From Arthrobacter sp. Soc17.1.1.1 (lineage in GTDB: Bacteria; Actinomycetota; Actinomycetes; Actinomycetales; Micrococcaceae): a stretch of DNA of 64,000 bases. Positions 56,999 to 64,000 of this stretch are shown here, in pieces. The stretch's first letter is position 1, and each line of letters opens with the position of its first letter. The notes under the pieces were generated by a model. The model ran no database searches and had not been told where the DNA came from. It saw only the letters and a program-made list of their open reading frames with translations. A program made the position numbers and the translations under genes. The stretch covers positions 2,356,001-2,420,000 of the forward strand of contig NZ_JBAJII010000001.1 in NCBI RefSeq assembly GCF_036867195.1, in the 5' to 3' direction.

Positions 56999-57996
56999 AG
57001 CGCTTTCCTTTCTGTTGCGGCCAGGACCCGGTACCGCTGGGGCACCTGCCCCAGGACGTCGTCCCAGTCCGCGAGGAACCGGGCGAGTCCGTACCGTGCG
57101 AGTGCCGCTTCCCGTGCGACGAGTCCCCGGGTCCGTGCCTCGTCCGGGTCCTCGATGAGGCGTGCGGCCATCCGGACGAGGTCGTCGATGCTCGTCGAGA
57201 CCGCACCGGCCTCGGGTGGCACGGCGCGGGCGGCCTCCGTCGTCGCGAGCGCCAGCACGGGCAGTCCCACGTGCATCGCCTCGAGGAGGGAGAGTCCGAG
57301 GGAGGTCCACCGGAGCGGGTGCACGTAGGCCCGTGAGCGCCCGAGCCGCGCGTGCAGGCGTGCCATCGGGAGGTCGCCGCCGATCCGCAGCTCCCCCGGG
57401 CCGAGGTCCAGGGCGTCGGCGAGCCGGTCCGTCCCCATGCCGAAGACCTCGAGCGGGGCGACTCCCGCGAAGCGCGGGAGCAGGTCCGTGCCGGTGATCC
57501 GGCCGCGCCGGACCGGCTCGTTGATGATGGCCGCGAGCTGCTCGAGTTCCCCCGTGTAAAGGTAGCCGGGGTCGACGATGCCGTGCTCGATCACCGTGGT
57601 CCTCGCGACGCCGTTGTCCCAGAAGAGCTCGTTGAAGTGCGTCACGTGCACCACCGGGATGTCCGTACGTTCCGCCAGGGGGTGCACCGTGCCGACGATG
57701 TCGCGGCGGGGCGTGTTGTGCTCGAGGAAGACCGCCGGGAGGTCCCGTCCCGGAGAGCGGCCGAGGAGGCGCTCACACTCCGCGATCTCCTCGACGCGCT
57801 GCAGCACGACCACGTCGATGCCGGCGTCGGCGAGGTCGTGGGGTGCCACCTCGATGACGGATGCGGGCCAGTCGCGGCCCGCCCGGCCCAGTCCCCAGGG
57901 CCCGCCGTCGGGCGTGGTGGGCAGCACGTAGGTGTGCTCTCCCCTGACGAAGGCGTCGGTCCACCCTCCGTGGACGTGCCATAACAGGATCCTCAT
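56995..57996 (-). CDS. Glycosyltransferase (GT-B, family 4-like)
   Basis: A 333-residue GT-B-like protein. It starts MRILLWHVHGGWTDAFVRGEHTYVLP, has FLEHNTPRRDIVGTVHP and HVTHFNELFWDNG in the N-terminal domain, and in the C-terminal domain RAYVHPLRWTSLGLSLLEAMHVGLPVLALATTEA, the family-4 donor-binding block. ATG 57996 has GAGGGGAAA upstream and overlaps the previous stop; its own stop overlaps the next start. It is one of three consecutive transferases in this coupled operon. The acceptor and sugar are unknown. Confidence 0.8.
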   Translation of the reverse strand: MRILLWHVHGGWTDAFVRGEHTYVLPTTPDGGPWGLGRAGRDWPASVIEVAPHDLADAGIDVVVLQRVEEIAECERLLGRSPGRDLPAVFLEHNTPRRDIVGTVHPLAERTDIPVVHVTHFNELFWDNGVARTTVIEHGIVDPGYLYTGELEQLAAIINEPVRRGRITGTDLLPRFAGVAPLEVFGMGTDRLADALDLGPGELRIGGDLPMARLHARLGRSRAYVHPLRWTSLGLSLLEAMHVGLPVLALATTEAARAVPPEAGAVSTSIDDLVRMAARLIEDPDEARTRGLVAREAALARYGLARFLADWDDVLGQVPQRYRVLAATERKAL

Positions 57997-59096
57997 CGGT
58001 TTCCCCTCGTTGTTCTGCGGCCGTCGGTGCGGCCGATGCTGCGGCGTGAGCCGAGTGACGAAACTCCGGAGCTGAGCCGGAGCACGGCGTCGACCACGTC
58101 CTCGGGCGAGACGGTGGACAGGCAGGGGTGCCCCTGGACGGGGCAGATCCGCGCCCGGCTGAGCGCGCACGCGGCGTCCTGGTCGCCGAGCAGTTCGACG
58201 GGGACGCGGTACGGCGCCCACCGGATCGCCGGCACCACCGGCGAGAACAGGCAGACCACCGGGGTCCCCACCGCCGCGGCGAGGTGTGCCGGGCCGGTGT
58301 TCCCCGTGATCACCACCGAGGCTCCCGCGAGCACGGAGCCGAGGGCCGCGAGGTCGGTCCGGCCGCCCAGGTCGAGGGCCTCCGGCCCCGCGACGGTGGA
58401 GGTCAGGTCGGTCTCCCCCGGGCCGCCCGTGACGACGACGCGGAACCCGGCCGCGGTGAGGAGTTCGACGGCGGCGGCGTGGTGGAGCGGCGGCCAGGCG
58501 CGTGCGGGCACGGACGCACCGGGGTGGACGACGACGTACGGCCCCTTGCCCACGAGTCCGGACGCGTCGGTGAGGCCGGTGACCTGGAGCCGGCCGTCGT
58601 CGTCGGGCGGGAGGGCGTAGCCCGCGGCCTCCGCGATGCCGAGCGCGCGCTCCGCCTCGGGCTGGTCCTCGGGGAAGTCCTCGCCGGGCTTGAGCCGGAC
58701 GTCCAGGAGCGAGCCGGCGTAGTCCACGGAGGCGCCCGCGATCCGGCGGACACCCGCGAGCCGGAGCAGCAGGGCGAGAGGCAGGGGTGACTGGTGGAAC
58801 GAGGTCAGCAGGACCGCCTCGTCGACGCCGAGAGCCACCACGGCGTCGTGCAGCTCGCGCACGAGTTCCGGGGTGGGCTCCGGCGCGGGGTCGATGATCC
58901 AGGGCGCCGACCACGTGAGCACCTCGACGACGCCCGGCAGCAGGCGGGCCGCGGCGGCACCCTGCGGGCCGCACAGCATGACGACGTCGTTCGGGGAGTC
59001 GCCGTGGTCACCGGCGGCGACGGCGCGGACGGCCGGCCCGGCCAGCAGGACGTCGCCGGCGCTGTCGAGGCGGGCCACGAGGACGCGCCGCCTCAC
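57993..59096 (-). CDS. Family 9 glycosyltransferase (heptosyltransferase-like)
   Basis: A 367-residue GT9 enzyme: VARLDSAGDVLLAGPAVRAVA at the N terminus, VVHPGASVPARAWPP at the donor domain and ITGNTGPAHLAAAVGTPVVCLFSP as the signature near residue 265. The C-terminal ~20 residues (RRSIGRTDGRRTTRGNR) are basic and may be surface-exposed. Start is GTG 59096 and both ends overlap neighbours by 4 bases. It is the second gene after GmhB, so product and user of the sugar nucleotide are made together. Confidence 0.85.
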   Translation of the reverse strand: MRRRVLVARLDSAGDVLLAGPAVRAVAAGDHGDSPNDVVMLCGPQGAAAARLLPGVVEVLTWSAPWIIDPAPEPTPELVRELHDAVVALGVDEAVLLTSFHQSPLPLALLLRLAGVRRIAGASVDYAGSLLDVRLKPGEDFPEDQPEAERALGIAEAAGYALPPDDDGRLQVTGLTDASGLVGKGPYVVVHPGASVPARAWPPLHHAAAVELLTAAGFRVVVTGGPGETDLTSTVAGPEALDLGGRTDLAALGSVLAGASVVITGNTGPAHLAAAVGTPVVCLFSPVVPAIRWAPYRVPVELLGDQDAACALSRARICPVQGHPCLSTVSPEDVVDAVLRLSSGVSSLGSRRSIGRTDGRRTTRGNR

Positions 59097-59641
59097 GGGG
59101 TGCCCGCCCAGAGGGTGTCGACGGCCTCCGCGAGGTCCCGGGCGACGGCGGGGGCGTCCCGGATCTCCTCCTCGAGCGTGATGTCCGTCGGCACCAGCAC
59201 GCCGCGGGCACCGGCGGCCGCAGCGGCGCCCATGTCCGCCCCGATGTCGCCGATCACCGCGACCTCCGAGGGGTCGAGGCCCAGCCGCGCACTGGCGGAG
59301 AGCACCATGCCCGGGCCGGGCTTGCGGCACGCGCAGCCGTCGTCGGCCCCGTGCGGGCACACCTCCCACACCGCGAAGGGACCGAGCAGGTCCTCGACGC
59401 GGGCGTTGACGGCGTCGACCTGTTCCCGCGTGACGTAGCCACGGGCGATGCCCGACTGGTTGGTGACCACGCCCAGCGGGATCCCGCGGGAACGGAGGCC
59501 GTCCAGGACCTCGCGGGCGCCCGGCATCGGTTGCACGAGGGAGGGGTCGCCGTTGTACGGGACGTCCACGACGATGGTCCCGTCGCGGTCGAACAGGACC
59601 GCCTGGGGGGCTGTCCGCGGGAGTCCGGCCGAAGTATGCAT
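59093..59641 (-). CDS. gmhB: D-glycero-D-manno-heptose 1,7-bisphosphate phosphatase
   Basis: A 182-residue HAD-IIIA phosphatase. Motif I is FDRDGTIVVD (D18, D20), motif II TNQSG, motif III the Lys of CRKPGPGM, and motif IV GDIGADM. The zinc loop specific to GmhB/HisB-type enzymes is present: C95, H97, C103, C105. It removes the 7-phosphate before adenylylation. ATG 59641 has no Shine-Dalgarno sequence; it lies inside the palindrome GTATGCATAC (59634-59643), and a -10 such as TAGTAC lies about 30 bases upstream. It is the first gene of a six-gene unit in which every junction overlaps by 4 bases. Confidence 0.9.
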   Translation of the reverse strand: MHTSAGLPRTAPQAVLFDRDGTIVVDVPYNGDPSLVQPMPGAREVLDGLRSRGIPLGVVTNQSGIARGYVTREQVDAVNARVEDLLGPFAVWEVCPHGADDGCACRKPGPGMVLSASARLGLDPSEVAVIGDIGADMGAAAAAGARGVLVPTDITLEEEIRDAPAVARDLAEAVDTLWAGTP

Positions 59642-59757
59642 ACAGGCTTAGTGCCCGAGAAGGAGCAGTACTAAACACTTCATGCCGAACTTCTTCTCCT
59701 CGGCGCCTGCGAGGCCTGCCGCGGGGCGACGCCCGAACCTCTGGCAGGATGATCCGC

Positions 59758-60762
59758 ATGACTTCCGAGGGCACCACCGCCACGGGCACCCGGCCCGCCG
59801 CATCCATCCTTGTCCCCGCCTCGACGCCGGCACCCGACGGACGTCCCGAGATCCTGGCCCTCCGCGCCCTGAAGCTCGGCGACCTCCTCGTCGCGGTGCC
59901 CGCGCTCAAGGGATTGCGCCGCGCGTTCCCGGAGCACCGCATCCTCTACGCCGCGCAGGAGTGGCTCCGGCCCGTCGTCGGCCTGACCGACGCCATCGAC
60001 GACCTGCTGCCCACGCACGGGCTCGACGATCCCCTGCCCATCGAGCACGGGCGGATCGACCTCGCCGTCAACCTGCACGGCAGCGGGGGCGAGAGCCGGG
60101 GACGCCTCGAGGAGATCGGCGCCAGACGGCGGATGGGCCACCGCTCCCCCGGCTGGGACGGACCCGAGTGGCGGGACGGCATCCTCGAACGCGAACGCTG
60201 GGCCTCGCTCGTCTCCTGGCACGGCATCCCCGCGGACCCGCTCGACTGCCGCCTCCGCGTGCCCGACGGCGGGAGCCCGGCACCCGACGCCGTGGTCATC
60301 CATGTGGGGGCCGCCTACGGGAGCCGGCTCTGGCCCGTGGAGCGCTTCGCCGAGGTGGCGCGCACGCTGGCCGCGGCCGGGCACCAGGTACTGTTCACGG
60401 GCAGCGCGAAGGAGCGTCCGCGGGCGCTCGCCGTCGCCGACGCCGCCGGCCTGCCCGAGGAGTCCGTCGCGGCGGGACACCTGGCGCTGGACCGGTTCGC
60501 GGGCCTGATCTCCGGCGCGTCCCTGGTCATCTCCGCCGACACGGGCGCCGCCCATCTCGCCTCGGCCTACGCGCGGCCGTCCGTGGTGCTGTTCGGGCCG
60601 GCCCCCGCGTCCGAGTGGGGTCCGCCCCCCGGTCCGCACACCGTGCTCACGGACGAATCGCTCCGGGTCGGCGAGACGTTCTCACCCACCCCGGATCCTG
60701 CCCTGATGGCCGTGACGGTGGAGCAGGTGCTGGCGGCAGCCGCCGACCACGGCATCTCCTGA
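59758..60762 (+). CDS. Family 9 glycosyltransferase (heptosyltransferase-like)
   Basis: A 334-residue GT9 enzyme. It shows LRALKLGDLLVAVPALKGLRRAFP, VIHVGAAYGSRLWPVERFA, LFTGSAKERP and the signature ISADTGAAHLASAYARPSVVLFGPAPASEWGPP. Start is ATG 59758: CAGGAT ends 7 bases upstream, the leaderless pattern; ATG 59749, which overlaps that element, is the alternative. It is divergent from gmhB with only 116 bases between, so both promoters share one region. This is the third GT9 of the cluster. Confidence 0.87.
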   Translation: MTSEGTTATGTRPAASILVPASTPAPDGRPEILALRALKLGDLLVAVPALKGLRRAFPEHRILYAAQEWLRPVVGLTDAIDDLLPTHGLDDPLPIEHGRIDLAVNLHGSGGESRGRLEEIGARRRMGHRSPGWDGPEWRDGILERERWASLVSWHGIPADPLDCRLRVPDGGSPAPDAVVIHVGAAYGSRLWPVERFAEVARTLAAAGHQVLFTGSAKERPRALAVADAAGLPEESVAAGHLALDRFAGLISGASLVISADTGAAHLASAYARPSVVLFGPAPASEWGPPPGPHTVLTDESLRVGETFSPTPDPALMAVTVEQVLAAAADHGIS

Positions 60763-60787
60763 CCGGCGGCACCTGTACCTCGTGGCC

Positions 60788-61579
60788 TCAGGCGATGCCG
60801 GCCCGCGCAGTGCGCCGGTCCGGTGCGGCGGGCGCTCCGAGGAGCCGCTTCTGCAGTTTGACCAGGATGCGCGCGAGGGTCCGCGAGACCTGCATCTGCG
60901 ACATCCCGAGCTCGTCGCCGATGCCCTGCTGGGTCTGCTCCATGAAGTAGCGGCGGTAGAGGAGCTCCTTCTCGCCGGCGTCGAGCTCGTTGACCGCGCC
61001 GCGCAGGGAGATCATGTCGTCGCTGCGGTCCATGCCGTTCGAATCGGTGGCGAGCGTGTCGGCCCAGCTACGACCCTCGAAAGGTGCGTCGAGCGAGTCC
61101 GGCCGCAGGCTCGAGGAGGAGGCCTGCGCCTCGAGGATCTTGCTCTCCGGCCAGCCGAGCTCCAGTCCCAGCTCGCGGGCGGTCGCGTCGCGTCCGAGGC
61201 GCTGCGCCATGGCGGGAGCGGCGCGGGCGATCTCGGTGCGGAGGTCCTGGATGTCGCGGGGAGGTCGGACCACCCAGCAGGAGTCCCTGAGGTAGCGCTT
61301 GATCTCGCCGGTGATCGTCGGCACGGCGAAGGACGCGAACGGCACGCCCCGTCCGGGGTTGAAGCGCTGCACCGCCTTGATGAGCCCGAGGTACGCCACC
61401 TGGCGGATGTCCGAGGCCTCCGGCCCCGAGAACGCGAAGGAGCGCGCCACCGATTCGGCGATGTCCATGTGCCGCAGGGCGATGTCGTCCTGCAGGGCCG
61501 CCTTGAGCGGGCGCCCGGGGTACGCAGGGCCCGGCTCGTCGCCGTCGGTCGCGGACTGCGGGGCGGCGGTGATGGACAT
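60788..61579 (-). CDS. SigB/SigF-family RNA polymerase sigma factor
   Basis: A 263-residue sigma-70 family protein with regions 2, 3 and 4: ESVARSFAFSGPEASDIRQVAYLGLIKAVQRF, FASFAVPTITGEIKRYLRD (region 2), RLGRDATARELGLELGWPESKIL (region 3) and QQGIGDELGMSQMQVSRTLARIL (region 4). This layout is that of SigB/SigF stress factors of Gram-positives. ATG 61579 has GGAGAA 4 bases upstream. No anti-sigma or anti-anti-sigma gene lies in the window. The GC of its upstream region is low, typical of a control sequence. Confidence 0.88.
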   Translation of the reverse strand: MSITAAPQSATDGDEPGPAYPGRPLKAALQDDIALRHMDIAESVARSFAFSGPEASDIRQVAYLGLIKAVQRFNPGRGVPFASFAVPTITGEIKRYLRDSCWVVRPPRDIQDLRTEIARAAPAMAQRLGRDATARELGLELGWPESKILEAQASSSSLRPDSLDAPFEGRSWADTLATDSNGMDRSDDMISLRGAVNELDAGEKELLYRRYFMEQTQQGIGDELGMSQMQVSRTLARILVKLQKRLLGAPAAPDRRTARAGIA

Positions 61580-61742
61580 GCTGTTCTCCGTCAGGCGTTG
61601 GACACTCACGCTTCTCAACAAAACATCAGTCTGCTTAGTACGCAAGCCCTTTCTTCCGGGCAGTCGCTTTCGCGGGGAGTCTTCCCTTCTCGGGGCGGGG
61701 CGGGTACAAGAACTCCTCGGCGCCGGTCGCGGTCGGGAACGC

Positions 61743-61772
61743 AAAAAAGCCCCTTGCCGGACGGCAAGGGGC
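61743..61772 (-). terminator. Terminator after the MarR-family gene
   Basis: On the minus strand GCCCCTTGCC (61772-61763) and GGCAAGGGGC (61758-61749) form a perfect 10-bp stem with a 4-base loop, followed by six T (61748-61743). It begins 29 bases past the MarR stop. It is the most typical intrinsic terminator in the window besides the ilv attenuator. Confidence 0.9.
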
Positions 61773-61800
61773 GCGGAGATCAGCTCCGGCTCGGAAGGGG

Positions 61801-62310
61801 TCAGGTCAGCAGGGTCGCTGCCGGGCCCCCGGCACCCGGACCCTCGAGTGCCACGCCCTCCTGCGCGCCGGCACCTCCCGCCGTCCAGTTCCAGCGGGGT
61901 GCGCCGAGTTCCCGGATGACGCGCTGCAGGTGGTTGCGCAACTCCTCCGACACGAGCCCGCCGCCGGCCACGAGGGTGCGTTCGATGTCCGCCGCCGCGT
62001 CGAGGACCTGGCGCCCCTCCGCGGAGATGGACACGGTGTGCGAGCGCCGGTCGAGGTCGTTCCGCACGCGCGTCACGTGCCCGCGTGCCTCGAGGCGTGA
62101 GAGGGTCTTGCCCATCGTCTGCGCCTGCACCCTGACGATCTGGGCGAGACCCGCCTGGGTCATGGCTCCCTGGTCCGCGAGGACCCCGAGGGCGATGACG
62201 CCTGCGTGGGTCACGCCGATACCGACCAGCCGCTCGTTCCAGGCATGCTCGACGAGACGCGCCGCCGTGGTCAGCAGGCGGCCCGTGGGCCATTGCTCCA
62301 GATCGGGCAT
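61801..62310 (-). CDS. MarR-family transcriptional regulator
   Basis: A 169-residue winged-helix regulator. The DNA-binding segment is MTQAGLAQIVRVQAQTMGKTLSRLEARGHVTRVRN, then DRRSHTVSISAEGRQVL (the wing). ATG 62310 has GAGGAAG about 11 bases upstream; a start at 62349 is in frame. The divergent gene encodes a thiol peroxidase, suggesting redox or antibiotic stress as signal. No conserved Cys near the N terminus is seen, so oxidation sensing as in OhrR is not supported. Confidence 0.85.
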   Translation of the reverse strand: MPDLEQWPTGRLLTTAARLVEHAWNERLVGIGVTHAGVIALGVLADQGAMTQAGLAQIVRVQAQTMGKTLSRLEARGHVTRVRNDLDRRSHTVSISAEGRQVLDAAADIERTLVAGGGLVSEELRNHLQRVIRELGAPRWNWTAGGAGAQEGVALEGPGAGGPAATLLT

Positions 62311-62369
62311 AGACCGTGCACTTCCTCTCGCTCGCAGATCCGGTGCCATCTCCGGCGCCGGATCTCACC

Positions 62370-62382
62370 CTATGATAGCTAG
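62370..62382. promoter_or_regulatory. bcp promoter and possible MarR operator
   Basis: CTATGATAGCTAG contains the perfect palindrome CTAT-G-ATAG and, on the plus strand, the -10 element TATGAT for bcp (62371-62376). A regulator bound here would block bcp. It is between the two divergent genes, 60 bases before the MarR start and 105 before bcp. Confidence 0.45.
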
Positions 62383-62487
62383 GCCGGCCGGCCGCATGGT
62401 GCCGACCGGCGCCGACGGTCCCCGCAGGAGGCCGGCCCGCTCTTCGGACGTCCGTCGGCACGCCCCCGCCGAACCCCAGGAGTATGC

Positions 62488-62961
62488 ATGACGCAACGAC
62501 TCGCCGCCGGTGATCGTGCCCCCGACTTCACGCTTTCGGATGCCGAAGGCAACCAGGTGTCGCTCTCCTCACTCAGGGGCGGGGACATCGTCGTGTACTT
62601 CTATCCGGCGGCCGCCACACCCGGATGCACCACCGAGGCGTGCGACTTCCGGGACAACCTGGCCTCGCTCGGTGCGGCCGGGTACCGCGTGCTCGGTATC
62701 TCCCCGGATCCGGTGGGCAAGCTGGCCGCGTTCTCGGAGCAGGAGTCGCTGACGTTCCCCCTGCTGTCGGACGAGGACCACGCCGTCGCGGAGGCGTACG
62801 GCGCCTGGGGCGAGAAGAAGAACTACGGCCGGACCTACGAGGGCCTCATCCGGTCGACGGTCGTGGTCGACGCCGAGGGCAGGGTCGCACTCGCGCAGTA
62901 CAACGTCCGGGCCACCGGTCATGTCGCGAAGCTGCGGCGGGATCTCGGCATCGACCGCTAG
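62488..62961 (+). CDS. bcp: Thioredoxin-dependent thiol peroxidase
   Basis: A 157-residue peroxiredoxin of the Bcp/PrxQ group. The peroxidatic Cys47 is in TPGCTTEAC and the resolving Cys52 is five residues later, as in atypical 2-Cys enzymes; FRDN and the C-terminal [11 protein letters not shown] fit. It reduces peroxides with thioredoxin. ATG 62488 follows CCAGGAG at a spacing of about 6 bases. It is divergent from a MarR regulator and ends before a strong hairpin. Confidence 0.95.
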   Translation: MTQRLAAGDRAPDFTLSDAEGNQVSLSSLRGGDIVVYFYPAAATPGCTTEACDFRDNLASLGAAGYRVLGISPDPVGKLAAFSEQESLTFPLLSDEDHAVAEAYGAWGEKKNYGRTYEGLIRSTVVVDAEGRVALAQYNVRATGHVAKLRRDLGIDR

Positions 62962-62972
62962 GCGCCCGTAAC

Positions 62973-63009
62973 CGCCGATGGAGGGCAGCGATCGAGCCCT
63001 CCATCGGCG
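62973..63009 (+). terminator. Terminator-like hairpin after bcp
   Basis: CGCCGATGGAGGGC and GCCCTCCATCGGCG form a perfect 14-bp stem with a 9-base loop, 12 bases past the bcp stop. There is no U tract. It is followed directly by TACAGT (63011-63016), the likely -10 of tRNA-Leu. Confidence 0.65.
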
Positions 63010-63047
63010 ATACAGTGGAGGAGACGACACGGCCCTCGGGCCGCCGC

Positions 63048-63129
<82 letters not shown>

Positions 63130-63332
63130 CCGGTAGTAGCAGCACCCCAGAGCCCCGCCGGGCACCCGTCCCGGCGGGGCTCCTGCGTGCCCGGACCGGC
63201 CTCCCTCCAAGATCGCACCCATCCGTCCCTGCGGGGCATCCGAAGTACCTCCGAGACATCGACACGATGTGTTTCACCGAAAACCACAGACCACCGGCGC
63301 CCTTCCAGGGCGCCCCGTACGGAGGACATCTC

Positions 63333-64000
63333 ATGGAAATCACCAAGCGCAGGAACCTCTCGATCCTCGGCATCGCGGCCATCTCGATGATGAGCCTGGC
63401 GGCCTGCGGCGGCGGCGACGAGGCAGCGTCCGAGTCCCCGGCGAGCAGCTCCGCCAGTGAGAGCAGCATGGCGAGCGAGAGCAGCATGGCCAGCGAGTCG
63501 GCGACGCCGGAGGCCAGCATGAGCCCGTCGGCCTCCGCCTCGGCCGACGCGGCCATGGACCCCGCCGCGAACCTCGTCGGTCCCGGCTGCGCCGGCTACG
63601 CCGAGCAGGTCCCCTCCGGCGCCGGTTCGGTCGAGGGCATGGCCCTCGACCCGGTGACCACGGCTGCCTCGAACAACCCCATCCTCACGCAGCTGACCGC
63701 TGCCGTGACGGGCGGACTGAACCCCGACGTCAACCTGGTGGACACCCTCAACAGCGGTGACTTCACGGTCTTCGCGCCGGTCGACGACGCCTTCAAGGCC
63801 CTTGACCCCGCAACGGTCGAGACCCTGAAGACCGACTCGGCGATGCTCTCGAGCATCCTCACCTACCACGTCGTGCCCGGCAAGATCCAGCCGGCCGAGC
63901 TCGAGGGCACCACCCAGACCACCGCTCAGGGCGCCACCCTCGAGGTCACCGGCTCCGGCGATGCGCTCAAGGTCAACGACGCCAACGTCGTCTGCGGCGG
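63333..64000 (+). CDS. Fasciclin-domain lipoprotein, 5' part
   Basis: An exported lipoprotein cut by the window end; 222 codons are present. The signal peptide ends in the lipobox LAAC (Cys 25). A Ser/Ala/Glu-rich linker with the repeat SSMASE follows (about residues 32-75), then a fasciclin (FAS1) domain: [39 protein letters not shown] and [15 protein letters not shown] are its H1 and H2-type blocks. Such proteins mediate adhesion or bind the wall. ATG 63333 has GGAGGA about 7 bases upstream. Mpt70/Mpt83-type mycobacterial proteins share this fold. A -10 for it is not clear. Confidence 0.88.
   Translation, partial: MEITKRRNLSILGIAAISMMSLAACGGGDEAASESPASSSASESSMASESSMASESATPEASMSPSASASADAAMDPAANLVGPGCAGYAEQVPSGAGSVEGMALDPVTTAASNNPILTQLTAAVTGGLNPDVNLVDTLNSGDFTVFAPVDDAFKALDPATVETLKTDSAMLSSILTYHVVPGKIQPAELEGTTQTTAQGATLEVTGSGDALKVNDANVVCG

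Overview
This is a chromosomal window from a high-GC Gram-positive actinobacterium. The best guess is an Arthrobacter-like member of the Micrococcaceae, inferred from gene content and order (leuCD next to an IclR regulator, murA-plsC-gpsA-ddl, ilvBNC-serA) and not from any database search. GC is high throughout, GTG starts are common, and 4-base ATGA/GTGA overlaps join many genes. At about a dozen starts a TAnnnT-like -10 hexamer lies only 6-9 bases before the start codon, which points to leaderless transcripts. I see no prophage, insertion sequence, CRISPR array or rRNA.

Layout. 1-3073: the 3' part of putA and a YeiH-type exporter. 3082-7406: an envelope operon on the minus strand, murA-plsC-gpsA-ddl. 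7654-10591: leuCD, divergent from an IclR regulator with a 19-bp palindrome between them. 10593-11911: a DUF1697 protein and a metallo-beta-lactamase-fold protein. 11990-15651: two overlapping dynamin-like GTPase genes. 15786-19284: tRNA-Glu, tRNA-Gln, a HAD phosphatase, gltX and a fumarylacetoacetase-family hydrolase. 19455-22900: a tiny secreted peptide, a TPR-like protein and a GGDEF-EAL protein. 23000-25264: ilvE and leuB. 25376-30928: a NarL-type two-component system followed by a MacB/FtsX-type ABC transporter. 31062-34218: a hypothetical protein, metG and a formamidase-like enzyme. 34245-41536: serA, ilvC, ilvN, ilvB with an attenuator leader, and ilvD. 41813-47531: a hypothetical protein, a 2-hydroxyacid dehydrogenase, a sugar-dehydrogenase lipoprotein, tRNA-Lys, a membrane protein, a VOC protein, a CDF transporter and a DUF2795 protein. 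47589-60762: a 13-kb heptose/glycan cluster. 60788-64000: a SigB/SigF-like sigma factor, a MarR regulator, Bcp, tRNA-Leu and a fasciclin-domain lipoprotein cut by the window end.

How the genes work together. Seven of the genes for branched-chain amino acid synthesis (ilvB, ilvN, ilvC, ilvD, ilvE, leuB, leuC/leuD) lie in four transcription units, each with a different visible control: a Val/Leu/Ile leader peptide with a terminator for ilvBNC, an IclR palindrome for leuCD, an inverted repeat at ilvD, and a leaderless promoter for leuB. The most unusual region is the heptose cluster. It encodes a sedoheptulose-7-phosphate isomerase, a heptose-bisphosphate phosphatase, two kinase-adenylyltransferase fusions, three GT9 (heptosyltransferase-like) enzymes and three other glycosyltransferases, the set used for ADP-heptose lipopolysaccharide cores, here in a Gram-positive genome with no recognisable HldD epimerase in the window. 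Short tandem repeats repeatedly sit at gene ends and in linkers.
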